A stretch of DNA of 64,000 bases from contig OX387198.1 in NCBI GenBank assembly GCA_947561715.1, forward strand, positions 4,960,001 to 5,024,000. The letters are read 5' to 3'. The translations under genes and the position numbers were made by a program. This DNA is from Ascidia mentula. Lineage: Eukaryota; Chordata; Ascidiacea; Phlebobranchia; Ascidiidae. Below the pieces are notes generated by a model. It had not been told where the DNA came from, ran no database searches, and was given only the letters and a program-made list of their open reading frames with translations. Of the stretch, positions 59,412 through 64,000 are shown piece after piece; the first letter of the stretch is position 1; every line of letters begins with the position of its first letter.

Positions 59412-61280
59412 GCTGTTTAGTCAACACCAGATTACTTTGTTCTTGATCTTTTAAAAAATTCGATTCCTTCGTGTTGTTCAAGCACACAAACAACTTTTTG
59501 CGGTATTTGGTGCAGTTTTCCACAAGCTAACTTATTTTTAGTCCCTGAACAAAATTTTGTTGTTTAGTTCGCATGATGTTGAAAACTGCTTGTCACATTT
59601 TTTCAGTCTACCGTGTGCAACGGTTCCTAGCATTATATCACTAACAATGCAATGAGTGGTTATTACTGGGGAACATCCACGTTTACCATCGAAACAGCGA
59701 TCTTTTTCGTTATTATAACTTAGGTTGTCATATCTGTCAAAACGCAATTCCGGACAGGGGTACCAAATTTTGAAACAATTTTAGACGCGTCTGGGCGATA
59801 ACAAGTTTTTTTTTTAGTGGTAATGGCCTTTTGGCGACCTTTTCAGAGTTTCAATCGTCGCGACAAAGGAATGTTACGTCAATTCACAGTAAGCAATCGG
59901 GAGTCGAAATCTTTTGGACTGGAAGTTAATTCACTGTTAATTGTAAACGCAATATTAAAAATTACGGGCGTTTGGTCACTTTTTCCTGTTGCCCCATTCA
60001 CCGACACAGATTTTCCAAACACGAAGGCAAGATCTGGACGTCTGGCAACTCTAATTTGCCTGGCAAGATACGTGTGCTCAGTAACTGTTTCGTAACTTGG
60101 TGCACACTAGCACAATCTCCGTCGTTCCAGCGTCTTATCCCAATCCAACCATACCTACATGTTTTTAGTTCGCAAAACTTGCTTAGGGGAACTGTTGCTA
60201 AGTAGAACAAATATATTTTCTCGCATGATGCTTTTTAATCCTACATTGATGTGATCCTTCGATGTTGATGTGATTCTCAAGTTAACCTCCACACTCCAGA
60301 TAAGCTTTTCATCTCTAGCAAACATACCCATATTTAGAATTAACCTGCGCACTAAGAGCAACAACAAGTTTTTGGGCAGAGCGGAGAGGGTACACGAGGC
60401 CTTCAACGAGTCATATCCCCCTTTTTGTCGCGTCCCCTGCTCTCTGCCAATCCATCATTTCTATCAAGTCATTGATCGCCGGAATCAGTTACGCGATACT
60501 GTGACGCAATTGCGCATTGTGCACAGGTGTGCAACGCGAATTCCCGCTACAAAAGAGGACATCTCTACTATCAACCTGTGCACGTCTAGTGTGTTTAGGG
60601 CCTTTTCGCTTTTCAATGCACTTTCTCTGTTCGACTTTCACAACCTCGTCGAAATGTACTTTGCGGGGGGTGTTACTCATAATTATGATCTATCGCAATT
60701 TTAATGGGTTATTTACTAATTATGGTTATTTTTGTGGGCTGCATGGCTCACGCTATACAAAGGTTTCGACGCCCCACTGCTAAGTAGATTGGTTCATGTC
60801 ACGCTTGACAACTCATTAGTCGATTTAGTGAGATCATGAAAACGGAAATGCATTGGCTTACCCATGAGAAAACAAAGTCCAGTGGTGCAATATAACTGAT
60901 TTTATGTAGTGTGTCATACGTTTTTTGTACATATTATTCATAGATTGATAGATTTTCATAATATTAATATGACTAATGTATCTGAGGGCCTACCTGTTCA
61001 GATTTTATGTTGACTTGTAGATACACAAATATATAGGTGGTTACAAAAATCCACGCCAAATTAATGAAAGCGTGTTTTATTGCAGCAAAAGCACTTAAAC
61101 GTTTAGGCAATTTGCACACACACATGCTGCGGAACAAAGGTTTCAAAGACTAATAATAACATAAAAAATGGAAGATTATTTTTCAAAGGTGACCGACAAG
61201 GCAAAATCTACAATGCATGCAATAACAAAAAAAAACATCAAATAACATGAGCACAGTAAATGCGGGTGTCTCTAAAAATG
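59412..61280. other. Intergenic, GC-richer around 60.3-60.7 kb; no firm gene
   Basis: Frames on both strands at 60155-60783 (up to 144 codons) overlap each other. The minus-strand one at 60680-60489 begins MSNTPRKVHFDEVVKVEQRK, which looks protein-like, but it is only 63 codons and has no partner exon I can defend. The rest is AT-rich. A degenerate transposon or a small unrecognised gene cannot be excluded. Confidence 0.4.
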
Positions 61281-64000
61281 TCATTTATCAAGGATCTTCA
61301 TTATGTCGGCCAGGTCGTTGTGTGTTCTGTGATAAAACTCTTCAAGCCGCAAATTCTCCACCGTCACCCAAACCTTCGTCTTTTCCATCCAACCGACTCC
61401 CTCTAAACGCTCGATCTCGGTTTCGGTTATTCCCCGCAGTTGTACGGAGCGATGGTAACCGCGGTTTCGAAGAGCTGTCGCAAGGTTTGAAGTCAGGTTC
61501 TTTCTCTCGCACCATCTTTCTATACTTTCGCCTGAAAATTAATTGTTCATTAGTGACGTCATTTGTTTACGCAAATATAGTCTCTTAGATCCAGTAGGCT
61601 ATGTTGTATATGCTGTTGGCAACTACTCGGTTACTTGGACCTCATTGCACCTGCAGTAATAGAGGTGATCTTACGCGCAATAAGCCACGCCTTTTTTTGG
61701 TGACTTATCCAATTAAAAGGTATTAAAAAACACAACTCTCAAAACTTAGCTTTAATGATCTGGCGATATGAAGAATACCAAATATGTATTCACACACCCA
61801 CCCATTATGTGGATAATTTACATCTAATTGCGCTAAAATTTAACCTGACAAGTGCAAAATATAATTGGTCGACCAGCTGTCATTATCTACTGCGCGGAAC
61901 GTTCCTCCACATTAGAGTAAAGCATGATCTGTTAGCCGGTACAAGGCGAGCAAGGCCCTTTTGAGGGACAAAATTGTGCGATTCTGTGATTTATTTGCCG
62001 ACGTGAAGTGTGATTTAAATAAATAATTACTCAGGTATTTCCAAAACAATTTCACTTAAACCTACCTGGCTCTTTTCCATCGGGATTGTTGAATTTTTCA
62101 GTTTTATTGATCATTGAATGCGTCCTCCGCAATCCAGATCCCCGTGTCTTTAGTATCGCCTCCAACGGAGGCGACAAACGCTCTTCCTGTTCCTTACGAG
62201 CGGCGGCGTGTTCCTCTACGAGATGCGCAACATCAGAAAAGTTTGGAGGCTTTCTACCCTGTAAATTGGACTCCCTAAGAGACGTCGATCTTCCCAATTT
62301 TGACCCCGGGCGCTGGAATCGGTCCCTTGCCTTGAGAAAAGAACTTTTAGGTTTGGAGGAAGGAGCGTTAATCTCTTTATCCTCCATCAGAATCCTCAGC
62401 CACGTGAGATGCGGCAGTGAGTACAAAGCGCGGAGTCGTTCCTCATCCGTGCGCAAAAGAAAATGTTTCAGTTTTGCTTTTTGCTCCTTTTCACTGCCTG
62501 CGCCTAATATCAGCCAAGCGTGACGTGGCGCTATGACGTTTTCGTCGATAAGGACCGGTAGGATTGCCTTAAAGTCCACCGCTTGCTTCGAATTCGCGAA
62601 ACGTGCATCGTTTTTCTGTTTCTTTTCCGCTTGGGTCGATACTTCATCTTCTTCTTCTTCGATTGTCGGATTGTCGCTGACGTCAAAGCGCTGACGTCCG
62701 ATCTGGTGATGCAGAAAATAAAAATCCTCATCCGATTCGGTGGCTGAGAGCTCACAATCTTCTACGGAGAGCTTTCTTCTGTTGGTGAAACTTCGTGTTC
62801 CTGTTGGAAAAGGTTGCAACGGTTTCCTTTTTTTCGAAAGCTCTGGAGAGGAGTCGCTAGCTGATGCAGCGGCCGCTTTTTGGGCGCTTTCGAAATCCTC
62901 GTAAGTTGAAAGTTGACAGAGTCGACCCAGAAGGCAATTCCGACAGCGGGACAATTTCTCCAGTCCGAGGTTGGTGAGAACGTCGAGAAGTTTTTCTACC
63001 CCTCTCTCCTTCTCCAAGTCACTCTGGTAATAATCCTCACCTGTGGGAGACGGAGGTCGGTTTTGGAATTCGGTGAAGGTCGGGCTTATGCTAACTGCAA
63101 CCTCTTCAGTCATCAGGCCATCCTTGACAAGGTTGTATAGATATTGGTTGAGCGATACGCTTTCTCCTTCAATTTCCTCCAGAATATCCATGAGGAGTTC
63201 ATTGATCTGGTCTATCTCATTTATAGAATGATTAACTGGCTTTGTTTTTTTGTTCTTGGCGACAATAACCGGTTTCATTGGTTCATTAGGTGCCGTTTTC
63301 AATTCCAGACTTTCCTGTTCCACTGGTTCCGATTTTACAGTTAAAGTTGGTACAGAGTCGGTTACCAGCTCGGTGACTTCTGTGCTCAGGGAATTAGAGC
63401 TCGGGTCCCAAACTCCATCCTGCGGCTCCAGCTCGATTTCAATTGGGGGCAAATTGCTGAAGGAGACCCGGGCCCCTTTCTTCTTGGATGATGGCGGAGA
63501 TAAACCACCACCATTTGTGAGAATTGCACGCGATGGTTTGCAAATGGTCTCAGTGGAGCACAAGTTGTTGTTCTCGTCTTGTTTGTCCTTGGCTGCGGTG
63601 GAAATGCACAGAATAGGCGACATTGCCACCTGATGTTTAGTTTCAAAACCCATTTGCTTAATCTCTAATTCATTGCTTGGCGTTTCTTTCTCGAAAAGCT
63701 TCTGTGATTTTCTGCTTTCAGCGTTTTTTCTCTTGGAAATGGGAAACAACACTTGGCTGACGAACTGGGTCCCGGCGCTGTGCTTTCCCTTTTCGTTCAA
63801 GCTTATTTTCAAAGCTGGTTTGCTGCTTTGTTTAACGTTTCTCTTAGAATCCGATAAACCGCCTTGTTCAGGATCCACACCTCCGTTCAATAAGCGACCT
63901 TTCCCTTCCTGCGTAACTCTAATCTCCTCGTTTGAAAACTTGTCTGAAGGCGCGTAGGATTTTTGTAATAAGGCCTCACTGTGAGAAGACGAAGAAGGCT
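61281..64000 (-). CDS. Unrecognised multidomain protein, CARD-like x2 plus SAM-like (3' part of gene)
   Basis: Two exons are visible. A large one, 64000-62066, is open to the window edge, so the 5' end is missing. It splices with donor CCAG/GTAGG, phase 1, to a last exon at 61531-61281 (acceptor TTTTCAG). About 645 codons precede the splice and 83 codons including the stop follow. The N-terminal part is low-complexity. At about 63220-62910 a helical stretch (LYNLVKDGLMTEEVAV, then EKLLDVLTNLGLEKLSRC) has a CARD-like pattern. A second at about 62590-62370 (VLIDENVIAPRHAWLIL, then ALYSLPHLTWL) is similar. The last exon (IERWCERKNL, ALRNRGYH, LRGITETEIERLEGVGW) fits a SAM domain. Domain calls are by eye; adaptor or scaffold function is inference. 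Confidence 0.75.

Noticed and set aside
60270-60704. 144-codon plus-strand frame
   Set aside because: No recognisable domain or splice context, and overlapped by equally plausible frames on the other strand.

Overview
This is eukaryotic DNA. The genes are intron-rich with short to moderate introns and canonical GT...AG junctions, the background is AT-rich, and there are tRNA-derived SINEs and other retroelement debris. The gene set (small four-pass MARVEL proteins, trypsins, one SMC5, one HIPK, ZCCHC8, NOB1), its compactness and the protein sequences point to an invertebrate chordate, most likely a tunicate of the Ciona type. The species is an inference. Nothing prokaryotic was seen. LAYOUT. 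0-10.3 kb: three two-exon plus-strand genes for MAL/CMTM-like MARVEL proteins, set among decayed copies of themselves. A collapsed copy of gene 1 lies at 2.4-2.8 kb and a copy of the 3' end of gene 2 at 6.1 kb. A 430-470 bp block is present twice (1.8 and 6.8 kb), a long hairpin lies at 7.55 kb, and a Penelope-like retroelement remnant with inverted ends and a hammerhead-like motif lies at 8.7-9.3 kb. 11.3-22.4 kb: SMC5 on the minus strand, reconstructed here as 26 coding exons (about 1061 aa), with tRNA-like SINEs crowded in one large intron. 21.6-33.1 kb: a recent tandem duplication of a unit of about 5.4 kb. The unit runs from SMC5 exon 3 through the SMC5 5' end and a complete trypsin gene into intron 1 of a second trypsin gene. 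The result is SMC5 / trypsin A1 / orphan trypsin B exon 1 / orphan SMC5 5' end (Walker A exon) / trypsin A2 / complete trypsin B. A 680-bp element with an 8-bp target duplication has since entered only the second copy. 36-48.4 kb: a HIPK-family protein kinase gene (20 coding exons, about 1122 aa), followed by 4.3 kb of non-coding sequence that probably holds a long 3' UTR. 52.7-58.8 kb: ZCCHC8 (minus, 12 coding exons) head-to-head with NOB1 (plus, one uninterrupted coding exon), two RNA-processing factors sharing an intergenic region of about 0.9 kb. 59.1-59.4 kb: a small predicted two-pass membrane protein. 61.3-64 kb: the 3' part of an unrecognised minus-strand gene running off the window, with two CARD-like segments and a C-terminal SAM-like segment. 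HOW THEY FIT. The genes do not form one pathway. SMC5 is a SMC5/6 complex ATPase for DNA repair. The trypsins look like secreted digestive enzymes, two with TATA boxes. HIPK is a nuclear kinase with a SUMO-interaction motif. ZCCHC8 and NOB1 act in nuclear RNA surveillance and 18S rRNA maturation. The most informative events are the chimeric tandem duplication and the retroelement insertion that postdates it. All exon boundaries were read by eye from splice signals, reading phase and remembered protein homology, without alignment or transcript data.
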